Shown here in pieces: positions 43,316 through 52,554 of a stretch of DNA of 64,000 nucleotides. The position numbers were made by a program, and so were the translations under genes. Each line of letters begins with the position of its first letter. The first letter of the stretch is position 1. The stretch is from positions 1-64,000 of the forward strand of contig JANWJZ010000005.1 in the NCBI GenBank assembly GCA_025451675.1. The letters are read 5' to 3'. Source of the stretch: Halanaerobiales bacterium (GTDB lineage: Bacteria > Bacillota > Halanaerobiia > Halanaerobiales > DTU029). The notes beneath the pieces were generated by a model. It did not search any database. It saw only the letters and a list, made by a program, of their open reading frames with translations, and was not told the DNA's origin.

Positions 43316-43374
43316 TTGACAAATTAAAAATGATATGTATAATTATAAATATTAATGTATAAATATAAATAATA
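43316..43374 (+). promoter_or_regulatory. OTC promoter with tandem 20-bp repeat (candidate ArgR boxes)
   Basis: TTGACA 43316-43321, 16-nt spacer, TATAAT 43338-43343; ATGTATAATTATAAATATTA (43335-43354) and ATGTATAAATATAAATAATA (43355-43374), 18/20 identical, abutting. Confidence 0.5.
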
Positions 43375-43455
43375 TAATTCTAAATATAACTTATTACCTT
43401 GATATAAAAATAATATGGTTATAAAATTTACAGATAAATTAAAAATAAAATAAAG

Positions 43456-44478
43456 GTGGTGAAAAAGTTGGGAGTAAATCTGAAGGGAAGGAGTCTCTTG
43501 ACACTGCTGGATTATTCCAGTGAAGAGATAAATTATCTACTGGAACTGGCAGCTAAGTTAAAGGAGAAAAAACGTAAGGGGATACAGGGTACAAGTTTAA
43601 AGGGAAAGAATATTGCCATACTTTTTGAAAAGACCTCAACCAGGACCAGGGTTTCCTTTGTGGTTGCTGCCCGGGATGAGGGTGGTATGCCGGAATTCCT
43701 GGGGAAAAATGATCTCCAATTGGGGGATAAGGAAAGCGTTAAGGATACAGCCCGCGTTCTGGGCAGGCTCTTTGATGGTATTGCCTTTCGCGGCTTTGAG
43801 CAGAAAACTGTCGAACTATTGGCTGAATATTCAGGAGTACCGGTCTGGAACGGCCTGACAGACCAGTATCATCCTACACAGGTACTGGCCGATTTTCTTA
43901 CCGTAAAGGAAGAGTTTGGTTATCTGGAAGGCATCAAATTTGCTTACATTGGGGATGGGCGCAATAATGTGGCTAATTCCCTATTAATCGGTTCAGCAAA
44001 GATGGGTATCCATTTTACCCTCATCGCCCCAAAAGAACTGTGGCCGGAAAGCAGGATAGTTAATCTGGTAAAAGAAGAGGCAGAAAAAAGCGGGGCAAAG
44101 ATTAACTTCAGTACAGACCCTGATGCTGTATATAAGACAGATGTCATTTACACGGATGTCTGGGTCTCCATGGGGGAAGAGGCAAAATTCGCTGAAAGGA
44201 TAAAATTATTGCAACCCTATCAGGTTAATACCAATTTGATCAAAAAAGCAGACAATGATAAGCTGATTTTCCTGCATTGTTTGCCTTCCTTCCATAACCG
44301 GGAAACAACTATTGGAGAGAAGATTTACCAGGAATATGGCCTGGAAGCAATGGAGGTTACCGATGAGGTTTTTGAAAGCGGTTATTCCCGGGTTTTTGAA
44401 GAGGCAGAAAACAGGATGCATACCATCAAGGCAGTTATGGTGGCCAGTATAGGAGATTTAAACGCCGTTCAGGATTAA
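43456..44478 (+). CDS. argF: Ornithine carbamoyltransferase (ArgF/ArcB family)
   Basis: [62 protein letters not shown]. Confidence 0.94.
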   Translation: MVKKLGVNLKGRSLLTLLDYSSEEINYLLELAAKLKEKKRKGIQGTSLKGKNIAILFEKTSTRTRVSFVVAARDEGGMPEFLGKNDLQLGDKESVKDTARVLGRLFDGIAFRGFEQKTVELLAEYSGVPVWNGLTDQYHPTQVLADFLTVKEEFGYLEGIKFAYIGDGRNNVANSLLIGSAKMGIHFTLIAPKELWPESRIVNLVKEEAEKSGAKINFSTDPDAVYKTDVIYTDVWVSMGEEAKFAERIKLLQPYQVNTNLIKKADNDKLIFLHCLPSFHNRETTIGEKIYQEYGLEAMEVTDEVFESGYSRVFEEAENRMHTIKAVMVASIGDLNAVQD

Positions 44479-44517
44479 GTCCTGCTAAAAATAACAGGCA
44501 AATACAAATTCTTTAAT

Positions 44518-44560
44518 AAACACCTTCATTAATTGCAATAATATTAATGGAGGTGTTTTT
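44518..44560 (+). terminator. Intrinsic-terminator-like hairpin after OTC whose 3' arm carries the SD of the next ORF
   Basis: AAACACCTTCATTAAT (44518-44533)/ATTAATGGAGGTGTTT (44543-44558), 16 bp with one G.U, then TT; GGAGGTG at 44549-44555. Confidence 0.7.
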
Positions 44561-44561
44561 C

Positions 44562-44780
44562 TTGAAAACCATGTGCATGCTTAGAATGAAGAAGAAGATT
44601 AAGGACCCATCCACAACCGGCTGGGCGATCAGTGCTCTTGGCTTATTGGTTTCAACCCTCGGGGCAAGAATGACAGATAGGAAACTGGGTGCTGGCATAC
44701 TGGGTTTTGGTTTAGCCCACATACTATTGGGTCAACTGGACCGTTACCGGCCGACTATAAGAAGGAATAGTTGGTATTAA
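44562..44780 (+). CDS. Small hydrophobic hypothetical protein (start TTG 44562 or ATG 44571)
   Basis: ORF LKTMCMLRMKKKIKDPSTTGWAISALGLLVSTLGARMTDRKLGAGILGFGLAHILLGQLDRYRPTIRRNSWY; SD GGAGGTG 6 nt before TTG. Confidence 0.6.
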   Translation: MKTMCMLRMKKKIKDPSTTGWAISALGLLVSTLGARMTDRKLGAGILGFGLAHILLGQLDRYRPTIRRNSWY

Positions 44781-44785
44781 AATGG

Positions 44786-44827
44786 AAAAAAGGACAAAGA
44801 GATAATTAATATCCTTTGTCCTTTTTT
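44786..44827 (+). terminator. Rho-independent terminator
   Basis: Perfect 14-bp stem AAAAAAGGACAAAG (44786-44799)/CTTTGTCCTTTTTT (44814-44827). Confidence 0.85.
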
Positions 44828-44870
44828 ATTTCCTTTAAAATACTATTTTATTTTGAGGAAACCATTTGTT

Positions 44871-44899
44871 TTGACATCTCAACAGCAATATGCTAATAT
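44871..44899 (+). promoter_or_regulatory. Strong SigA-type promoter with extended -10, no ORF downstream before the next hairpin
   Basis: TTGACA (44871-44876), 17 nt, TAATAT (44894-44899) preceded by TGC. Confidence 0.65.
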
Positions 44900-45000
44900 A
44901 ATAACAGGAAATATACTAATATATTATTACTTTGATAATGAGAAATTTACCATCAGTCAGATGACTTTTGAATTGATTTTGCTGATACTTTTAATACAAA

Positions 45001-45040
45001 AATATGAACTTGTATGAAAATGCAAGTTCATATTTGCTTT
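45001..45040 (+). terminator. Hairpin/terminator closing a non-coding unit
   Basis: Perfect 12-bp stem AATATGAACTTG (45001-45012)/CAAGTTCATATT (45023-45034) then TGCTTT; U-tract is weak. Confidence 0.55.
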
Positions 45041-45056
45041 AATAAATGAATAATAT

Positions 45057-45085
45057 TTGACCTTGCAGGATTTTAATATTATAAT
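45057..45085 (+). promoter_or_regulatory. Promoter for the uxuA unit
   Basis: TTGACC (45057-45062), 17 nt, TATAAT (45080-45085). Confidence 0.7.
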
Positions 45086-45142
45086 TAGGGTTGCAAGTAG
45101 TATTAGTATTTTAGTAGTATAATTGGGAGGAGGCGATCAGTT

Positions 45143-46222
45143 ATGAAAATGGTATTTCGCTGGTTTGGCAGCAATGACGATAGCGTTACCCTGGAACAAA
45201 TTAGACAGATACCCGGCATGACAGGAGTAGTCAGTGCCTTACAGGATATACCCGTGGGAGAAGTCTGGCCCATGGAAAGAATACTGGCCTTAAAAAAAGA
45301 GGTAAATGATGCAGGCCTGGAACTGGAAGTCATTGAGAGTGTTAATGTCCATGAAGCCATAAAACTGGGCTTACCGGAAAGGGATCGTTACATAGAAAAC
45401 TACAAAGAAACCATTAAGAATTTGGGTAAAGCAGGGATAAAGGTTATTTGCTATAATTTCATGCCTGTTTTTGACTGGCTTCGTTCTGATCTTGCCTTTA
45501 AACTGGAAGATGGCTCTAATGCATTATATTATAATGAAGAAGCAATAAAAGGCACAAATCCAGTCTCTCTTGTGGAGGATTACCGGACTGGTTCTAAAGG
45601 TTTTACGTTACCTGGCTGGGAACCGGAAAGGTTGGCTGAATTGAGAGAGGTTATGGAATTATATAAAGATGTAGATGAAGAGAAACTTTTTGAAAATCTG
45701 AAATATTTTCTGGAAAATATAATTCCAGTCTGTGAAGAATATGATGTGAAGATGGCCATTCATCCTGATGATCCACCCTGGTCAATATTCGGTTTACCCA
45801 GAATAATTACCAACAGGGAGAATCTGGAACGGATGGTTAAACTGGTAGATAGTCCCTACAATGGCCTGACCCTCTGTAGTGGTTCACTGGGTGTAAATCC
45901 TGAAAATGATATACCGGAACTGATCAGATATTTCGGAAAGATGGGCCGGGTACATTTCGGTCATGTCCGTAACATTAAGATTTTGTCCCCCGGTCAATTC
46001 CATGAGGTTTCCCATCTGTCCAGCGATGGCTCACTGGATGTTTTTGAAATTATGAAAGCCTATTATGATATAGGTTTTGAAGGCTATATCCGTCCTGACC
46101 ATGGAAGAATGATTTGGGGTGAAGAGGCCCGACCAGGTTATGGCCTTTATGACCGTGCCTTAGGTGTAGCCTACCTGAACGGCCTGTGGGAAGCAATCAA
46201 TAAAACGTCAGACAGGGAATAA
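45143..46222 (+). CDS. uxuA: Mannonate dehydratase
   Basis: [79 protein letters not shown]. Confidence 0.97.
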   Translation: MKMVFRWFGSNDDSVTLEQIRQIPGMTGVVSALQDIPVGEVWPMERILALKKEVNDAGLELEVIESVNVHEAIKLGLPERDRYIENYKETIKNLGKAGIKVICYNFMPVFDWLRSDLAFKLEDGSNALYYNEEAIKGTNPVSLVEDYRTGSKGFTLPGWEPERLAELREVMELYKDVDEEKLFENLKYFLENIIPVCEEYDVKMAIHPDDPPWSIFGLPRIITNRENLERMVKLVDSPYNGLTLCSGSLGVNPENDIPELIRYFGKMGRVHFGHVRNIKILSPGQFHEVSHLSSDGSLDVFEIMKAYYDIGFEGYIRPDHGRMIWGEEARPGYGLYDRALGVAYLNGLWEAINKTSDRE

Positions 46223-46275
46223 AAAAGAATAGGAAATTGAATAATTAATGAGAAAAATAACTGGAGTGTGAAGAA

Positions 46276-48342
46276 ATGAGCGTAAGAAGTCATAGTAAAG
46301 CTTATGAATGCTGGCTGACTTATGCGCCACTGGAAGATGTAAATTTAGTGAAGCAATATCAGGAGAAATTCAAGATTGTCCTTATCAAAGGCGATGGCCC
46401 TGTAATGGAATCAGTCCGGGAGGAGCTGAAAGCAGGGTTAAAGGGTATCCTGGGTATTGAAGCTGTCATAACTACGGATAATAATCAAGATGCTACAGTT
46501 TTGGTTATGAAAACAGATCAGGAACCCGTAAAAAGCCTTCTGACTGATGATGAAATCAGGAAGCTGGCTGGAGAAGGCTTTTTGCTCAAGACAACAGTTT
46601 ATGAGGATAAAGAGGTTATTATTGTTACTGCTAAGTCTGAGCGGGGCATTTTTTACGGTACTTTTCGTCTCTTAAAGCAATTACGGATGGGTAAGGATCT
46701 TTCCCACCTGTATCACTTAAGTAATCCTTCCAGCCCAATGAGGATGATTAATCAATGGGATAACCTTGATGGAAGTATTGAAAGGGGTTATGCGGGTAAC
46801 TCCATATTCTATAAGAATAACGAATTGACAGAAAATCTGGAGAGAATCAAGGACTACGCCAGGTTACTTGCTTCTGTTGGTTTAAATAGTGTAGTTATTA
46901 ACAATGTTAATGTTCATCAGGAAGAGACAAGGTTAATTACTGACCGGCTGGATATGGTAAAAACTATTGCCGATATTTTCCGCAAGTATGGAATAGTTAC
47001 CTTTTTGAGCATAAACTTTGCCAGCCCCGTTGAACTGGGCGGACTGGATACAGCCGATCCCCTTAATGAAGATGTGAAAAAATGGTGGAAAGATATAGTT
47101 GCTAATATTTATGCCGAGATACCAGATTTCGGCGGATTCCTGGTCAAGGCAGATTCTGAACACAGGCCAGGCCCCTTTACCTATAACCGGGACCATGCTG
47201 ATGGCGCCAACATGCTGGCCGAGGCACTGGAACCCTATGGTGGTATTCTTATCTGGCGGGCTTTTGTTTATAACTGCCTCCAGGATTGGCGGGATACGAA
47301 AACAGACCGGGCCAGGGCGGCCTATGATACCTTCATGCCTCTCGACGGCAGGTTCAAGGATAATGTTATCATTCAGATTAAAAATGGTCCCATGGATTTC
47401 CAGGTCCGGGAACCGGTTTCACCACTCTTTGGTGGCCTTAAAAAAACCAATCAGATTCTGGAATTACAGATTACCCAGGAGTATACAGGACAACAGAAAC
47501 ATCTCTGTTATTTGATTCCCCAGTGGAAAGAGGTCCTGGAATTTGACACTTATGCAAAGGGTAAAGGTTCAACTGTGAGCAAGATTATCAGCGGTTCTGT
47601 TTTCCCGCAGAAATACTATGGTTTTGCTGCAGTTTCAAATATAGGGAATGATGAAAACTGGACTGGCCATACCCTTGCCCAGGCCAATCTTTATGGATAC
47701 GGGCGGCTGGCCTGGGATCCGGAGCTTTCCGCTGAAGAAATTACCGACGAATGGGTCCGCCTCACTTTTGGCAATGATCCGGAGATTATCAAGACTATCT
47801 CCAGGATTTTACTGAAGTCCTGGGAAACCTATGAAAAATATACCTCGCCCCTGGGAATTGGCTGGATGGTAAACCCTAATCATCATTACGGGCCAAATGT
47901 TGATGGTTATGAATACTCACCCTGGGGAACATACCACCGGGCAGACCATCATGGAATCGGTGTAGACCGGACAGTAAAATTTGGCACTGGTTATGCCGGA
48001 CTATATTATCCAGAAAATGCCGAAAAATATGAATCGCTGGAGAAATGTCCAGAAGAGCTTTTACTCTTTTTCCACCGTGTTCCCTATACCTACCGCCTGA
48101 AATCTGGAAAGACATTGATTCAGCATATTTATGACACCCATTTTGAAGGGGTAGAAGAAGTGGAAGAGATGATCAGGGACTGGCAGAGATTAAAGGGTAA
48201 GATAGATGAAGAAGCATATCTCCATGTTATGGAGAGGTTCAACATTCAGTTAGAGCATGCAAAGGAATGGCGGGATGTAATTAATTCATATTTCTATAGA
48301 AAATCAGGTATACCTGATGAATTGAACAGAAAAATTTATTAA
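46276..48342 (+). CDS. GH67 alpha-glucuronidase (cytoplasmic)
   Basis: Sequence is GH67-like throughout: [69 protein letters not shown]; no signal peptide. Confidence 0.95.
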   Translation: MSVRSHSKAYECWLTYAPLEDVNLVKQYQEKFKIVLIKGDGPVMESVREELKAGLKGILGIEAVITTDNNQDATVLVMKTDQEPVKSLLTDDEIRKLAGEGFLLKTTVYEDKEVIIVTAKSERGIFYGTFRLLKQLRMGKDLSHLYHLSNPSSPMRMINQWDNLDGSIERGYAGNSIFYKNNELTENLERIKDYARLLASVGLNSVVINNVNVHQEETRLITDRLDMVKTIADIFRKYGIVTFLSINFASPVELGGLDTADPLNEDVKKWWKDIVANIYAEIPDFGGFLVKADSEHRPGPFTYNRDHADGANMLAEALEPYGGILIWRAFVYNCLQDWRDTKTDRARAAYDTFMPLDGRFKDNVIIQIKNGPMDFQVREPVSPLFGGLKKTNQILELQITQEYTGQQKHLCYLIPQWKEVLEFDTYAKGKGSTVSKIISGSVFPQKYYGFAAVSNIGNDENWTGHTLAQANLYGYGRLAWDPELSAEEITDEWVRLTFGNDPEIIKTISRILLKSWETYEKYTSPLGIGWMVNPNHHYGPNVDGYEYSPWGTYHRADHHGIGVDRTVKFGTGYAGLYYPENAEKYESLEKCPEELLLFFHRVPYTYRLKSGKTLIQHIYDTHFEGVEEVEEMIRDWQRLKGKIDEEAYLHVMERFNIQLEHAKEWRDVINSYFYRKSGIPDELNRKIY

Positions 48343-48380
48343 AACAAAATAAATAAAAGAGTAAATAGGAGGGGTTCTTA

Positions 48381-50579
48381 GTGAGTAAAAACAATGCAAT
48401 ACCAGCTTACAAAAATCCAGATTTATCTATTGATGAAAGAGTCGATGATCTGGTTAGCAGAATGACCCTGGAAGAAAAGATTAGCCAGATGCTCTATAGT
48501 TCAACTGCCATTGGTAGATTGGATATACATGAGTACAACTGGTGGAATGAATGTCTCCATGGAGTGGCCAGGGCAGGAACTGCAACAGTTTTCCCACAGG
48601 CCATCGGGATGGCAGCAACCTTTAATCCAGACAGGTTGTATGAAGTAGCTTCAGCCATTGCTGATGAAGCCAGGGCAAAATACAATTCAGCCCGGAAACA
48701 TGAAGATAGGGGTATCTACAAAGGCCTTACTTTCTGGACTCCCAATATAAATATTTTCAGGGATCCCCGTTGGGGAAGGGGCCAGGAAACCTATGGAGAG
48801 GATCCCTATTTGACTGGCCGTCTGGGGGTTAGTTTTATAAAAGGCCTGCAGGGAGACCATCCAAAATATATGAAAGCTGCCGCCTGTGCCAAACATTTTG
48901 CTGTACATAGCGGTCCTGAATCCGAGAGGCATGAGTTTAATGCCGTAGTTTCCCAAAAAGATTTGCGGGAGACCTATTTGCCTGCTTTCCGTGATGCTGT
49001 AAAAGAGGCAAAGGTTGAGGCTGTAATGGGCGCCTATAACAGGACCAATGGTGAGCCATGCTGTGCCAGTAAGACCCTTATGCAGGATATTTTAAGGGAT
49101 GAGTGGGGTTTTGAAGGACATTATGTATCTGATTGTGGAGCCATACAGGATTTTCATGAAAACCATAAAATAACCAGTGGCCCGGTAGAGTCCGCAGCAC
49201 TGGGAGTAAACATGGGCTGTGACCTGAACTGTGGTTGGGTCTATGAACACTTAATTGAAGCTGTAAAACAGGGTCTGGTAAGCGAAGAAACCATTGACGT
49301 ATCAGTAAAGAGATTATTCAGGACCAGATTTAAGCTGGGTATGTTTGATCCAGAAGATATGGTTCCCTTTAACAAGATACCCTATGAGGTAAATGATTCT
49401 GAAGAGCATCGCCGGCTGGCCCTGGAGACAGCCAGAGAATCAATAGTATTACTGAAAAATACAGATTCCTACCTGCCATTGAATAAAGATGAGATCAAGA
49501 CAGTTGCGGTAATTGGGCCCAATGCTGACCGGAAGGAGTCATTACTGGGTAACTACTTTGGACTACCTTCAAAATATGTTACAGTCCTGGAGGGTATCCG
49601 GCAGGCAGTAAATGAGGGCACCAGGGTTTACTATGCTGAGGGTTGTGCCATGGGAGAAACTCCGGAATCTTTCTGGGGAAATCCGCCTACCACAGGCTTT
49701 GCCGAAGCCCTTACAGTAGCAGAACTGTCAGATGTAGTAATTATGTGCCTGGGTCTTTCCCCTGAATTGGAGGGAGAGGAGGGTGCTGTTGCTGAATCTG
49801 ACGGTGGCGGTGACAAGCTTGATCTGAAGCTGCCCGGTATGCAGCTTGAATTATTACAGGCTATTTGCCAGCTTGGCAAACCAGTTGTCGTGGTTCTCTT
49901 AAATGGAAGTCCTTTGGAATTAAACTTCGCCGAAGAAAATGAAAATGTAAAGGCCATTGTTGAAGCCTGGTATCCAGGTGAAGAAGGCGGTACAGCCGTG
50001 GCCGATGTTATCTTTGGCAATTACAATCCGGGAGGAAGGCTGCCGATAACCTTTGTTAAGTCAACAGACCAATTGCCTCCATTCCGGGATTACAGTATGA
50101 AAAATAGAACCTATCGTTATATAGAAAGTGAGCCTCTCTATCCCTTTGGCTATGGTCTGAGTTATACTTCTTTTGAGTATTCCAACCTGGTTGTAAGCAA
50201 GGAAGAGCTTTCTACAGCAGATAATGATGATATTATTGTATCTGTAGACGTTGAAAATACCGGAGATAGGGCCGGGGATGAGGTTATACAGCTCTATATA
50301 AAAGATCTGGAGGCTTCTGTACGGGTTCCCATCTGGCAGTTAAATGGGGTAAAACGGATTCATCTGAAGCCCGGTGAAAAGACCAGGGTTGAATTTACCC
50401 TGCGGAAGAGACAGTTTGCTCTTATTGATGAGGATGGCAAAGCGGTCCTGGAGCCTGGTATATTCAGGATCTATGTTGGAGGGCAGCAACCGGATGAGAG
50501 AAGCAAGAAATTAACCGGTAAGGATGTATTATATACAGAAATCGAATACACCGGCGAAAGCATCGAGATGGAATATTAA
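48381..50579 (+). CDS. GH3 family glycosidase (beta-xylosidase-like)
   Basis: RMTLEEKISQM, YNWWNECLHGVARAGTATVFPQAIGMAATF, EAVMGAYNRTNGEPCCASKTLM, VSDCGAIQDFHENH; C-terminal FnIII-like domain; no signal peptide. Confidence 0.93.
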   Translation: MSKNNAIPAYKNPDLSIDERVDDLVSRMTLEEKISQMLYSSTAIGRLDIHEYNWWNECLHGVARAGTATVFPQAIGMAATFNPDRLYEVASAIADEARAKYNSARKHEDRGIYKGLTFWTPNINIFRDPRWGRGQETYGEDPYLTGRLGVSFIKGLQGDHPKYMKAAACAKHFAVHSGPESERHEFNAVVSQKDLRETYLPAFRDAVKEAKVEAVMGAYNRTNGEPCCASKTLMQDILRDEWGFEGHYVSDCGAIQDFHENHKITSGPVESAALGVNMGCDLNCGWVYEHLIEAVKQGLVSEETIDVSVKRLFRTRFKLGMFDPEDMVPFNKIPYEVNDSEEHRRLALETARESIVLLKNTDSYLPLNKDEIKTVAVIGPNADRKESLLGNYFGLPSKYVTVLEGIRQAVNEGTRVYYAEGCAMGETPESFWGNPPTTGFAEALTVAELSDVVIMCLGLSPELEGEEGAVAESDGGGDKLDLKLPGMQLELLQAICQLGKPVVVVLLNGSPLELNFAEENENVKAIVEAWYPGEEGGTAVADVIFGNYNPGGRLPITFVKSTDQLPPFRDYSMKNRTYRYIESEPLYPFGYGLSYTSFEYSNLVVSKEELSTADNDDIIVSVDVENTGDRAGDEVIQLYIKDLEASVRVPIWQLNGVKRIHLKPGEKTRVEFTLRKRQFALIDEDGKAVLEPGIFRIYVGGQQPDERSKKLTGKDVLYTEIEYTGESIEMEY

Positions 50580-50591
50580 TCATATAGTAGA

Positions 50592-50632
50592 AAAGGGGTA
50601 TATAAGTTAAAAACTGGCTTTTATACCCCTTT
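50592..50632 (+). terminator. Putative terminator after GH3 gene
   Basis: AAAGGGGTATA (50592-50602)/TATACCCCTTT (50622-50632); weak T-tract after. Confidence 0.5.
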
Positions 50633-50681
50633 AACACCCTTTTATTAATTATTCTTTTCACGTTTTTTATAATTCATTACA

Positions 50682-50710
50682 TTGACAAGTAGGGAAAGCT
50701 GAGATATAAT
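50682..50710 (+). promoter_or_regulatory. SigA-type promoter for the transporter operon
   Basis: TTGACA (50682-50687), 17 nt, TATAAT (50705-50710); about 270-nt leader before ATG 50988. Confidence 0.75.
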
Positions 50711-50987
50711 AACTAATAAATAAAAGATACTTAAGCATTGTATAGTTAGTACATAGTCAAATTTACATAACCCTAATATATTAGTTAAATATAGCAAAAA
50801 AAAAATCAGAAAATTATCTTTAATATAGTCTTTTGTAATAAACAGAAAGTTTTAGCAAAACGGTTAGAAACCAAAGGGTTTCAATAATATCAAGAACCTT
50901 TGCAAAGGGGTGATAGTGTAAATTTATTCAAAAATAATAAAATTATAAGAATTATTATTTAAACAAAAATTTTAAAGGAGGAAGAAA

Positions 50988-52295
50988 ATGAGAAAATTCA
51001 GCAAAGTTTTATTATTGGTATTATTAATGGCTCTCTTTGCTACCACAGCTATGGCCTATGTTTCCGACCGTTATGATTTTGGCCATGTAGATTTTGGTGG
51101 AGCGACAGTTACAGTTGTAGGTTGGTGGGATCCTCTTGAACAATTCTATGAAGGCGGAAACTATGCTGGCCGTTTAGAGGAAGCCAAAAAGTTATTTAAC
51201 ATAGGTGATATCGTATTCCTGCAGGTACCATGGGGTCCTGAGGGACAGGATATTTACATGAGCCGCTTCCTTGCTGGCGACTCTGATTATGACCTCTGGA
51301 TGTTACCCCATGTTACTTACTTCCCAATGTGGGCTGCTGGAGCAATATACCCAGTAAGCGATGTTATTACAGATGATTATTATACCAATATGCCTTATCA
51401 GCATCAAAGAATGGCTGAAATCTTAGGCGTTGATGGTAAGAAATATACCTTCAGTGTATTCAATGGTATCAATAATAACACAGTTTTCCTGGCTTTCAAT
51501 AAGACATTGTTAGAACGCGAAGGTTTGCCCGATCCATATGAATTATACGAAAACAATCAGTGGAATTGGGAAACCATGACTGAGATTGCCGTAAGGGCAA
51601 CCAGAGATACTGATGGTGACGGCAGGGTTGACCAATGGGGTATGACTGTACCTAATGGTGATGACTGGATCCATGCTAATGGTGGCCAACTTGTAAGCAT
51701 TATCGATGGCAAAGTTACATTTACCGGTGATTCTCCGGCTGTTGTTAATGCTTTAAGACAGATGAGAGTTTGGGAACATGAATTAAAGGTTATGGGAGGA
51801 ACCTGGGAGAAACGTGAATTCTTCAATGGACAGATTGCCTTTGCTAATATGCCCAGCTGGCAGATTGGTCAGTTGAAAGAGAGCATGGAAGACGCATATG
51901 GTGTTGTACCATTACCAATAGGACCTGATGCAACAGATTATCACTATCCATCTGACAACGTAGACAGCCTTTATATCCCGGCTAACGCAGCTGATCCAAA
52001 AGCTTTAATAGCTCTTGATAACTTCCTCTGGCGTGTTGAAGAGTTTGAACAAGGTCAGCAGGAAGGCTTCTTGAACCAGGCTCCAGACAGAATTGCTTAT
52101 TCCATACTGCAGAAAGGTGTAAGGAACTGGACTGGTGAGGCAACATACTTTGCCTGGGTAATTGGAACATATTATCAGAGCATCTACGGTGAAGCCTATA
52201 ACGCTATCATGAGCGGCGAGAAAACACCTGCTGCAGCTATGGCAGAAATTAAGCCACAGGCTCAGGCTATGCTTGATGATGCATTAGGCCAATAA
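50988..52295 (+). CDS. Extracellular/periplasmic sugar-binding protein of an ABC transporter
   Basis: Signal peptide (MRKFSKVLLLVLLMALFATTAMA) without lipobox Cys; ATVTVVGWWDP, DYDLWMLPHVTYFPMWAAGAIYPV, family-1 SBP-like. Confidence 0.85.
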   Translation: MRKFSKVLLLVLLMALFATTAMAYVSDRYDFGHVDFGGATVTVVGWWDPLEQFYEGGNYAGRLEEAKKLFNIGDIVFLQVPWGPEGQDIYMSRFLAGDSDYDLWMLPHVTYFPMWAAGAIYPVSDVITDDYYTNMPYQHQRMAEILGVDGKKYTFSVFNGINNNTVFLAFNKTLLEREGLPDPYELYENNQWNWETMTEIAVRATRDTDGDGRVDQWGMTVPNGDDWIHANGGQLVSIIDGKVTFTGDSPAVVNALRQMRVWEHELKVMGGTWEKREFFNGQIAFANMPSWQIGQLKESMEDAYGVVPLPIGPDATDYHYPSDNVDSLYIPANAADPKALIALDNFLWRVEEFEQGQQEGFLNQAPDRIAYSILQKGVRNWTGEATYFAWVIGTYYQSIYGEAYNAIMSGEKTPAAAMAEIKPQAQAMLDDALGQ

Positions 52296-52355
52296 TAACA
52301 AAATAATAACAACCATGATGATTACTGATTAATATCAGTTAAAAGCCTCAGAGAT

Positions 52356-52404
52356 AGGGGTTCAGAAATAAAGAACAAAAATTCTTTCTCTGAACCCCTT
52401 TATA
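52356..52404 (+). terminator. Hairpin at 3' end of SBP gene (intra-operon terminator/stabiliser)
   Basis: AGGGGTTCAGA (52356-52366)/TCTGAACCCCT (52389-52399) with an inner AAAGAA/TTCTTT helix, followed by TTTAT. Confidence 0.65.
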
Positions 52405-52554
52405 CTTCAACACTGTTCGTGTTTTTTTATTTTATTTAGTGTTATATAAAGTATTATGTACTCATTTGTATTGATAATGATATATTTTTTGTATGCTAAT
52501 TCATTCAGGGAGGTATGGATTAACCTGGATTTTATTGTAAGGAGGTAATGTATC

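Noticed and set aside
50711-50987. c-di-GMP-I riboswitch in the SBP1 leader
   Set aside because: The A-rich AACGGTTAGAAACCAAAGGG stretch lacks the conserved GCAAACC...GGTGACGCAAAGCC core.
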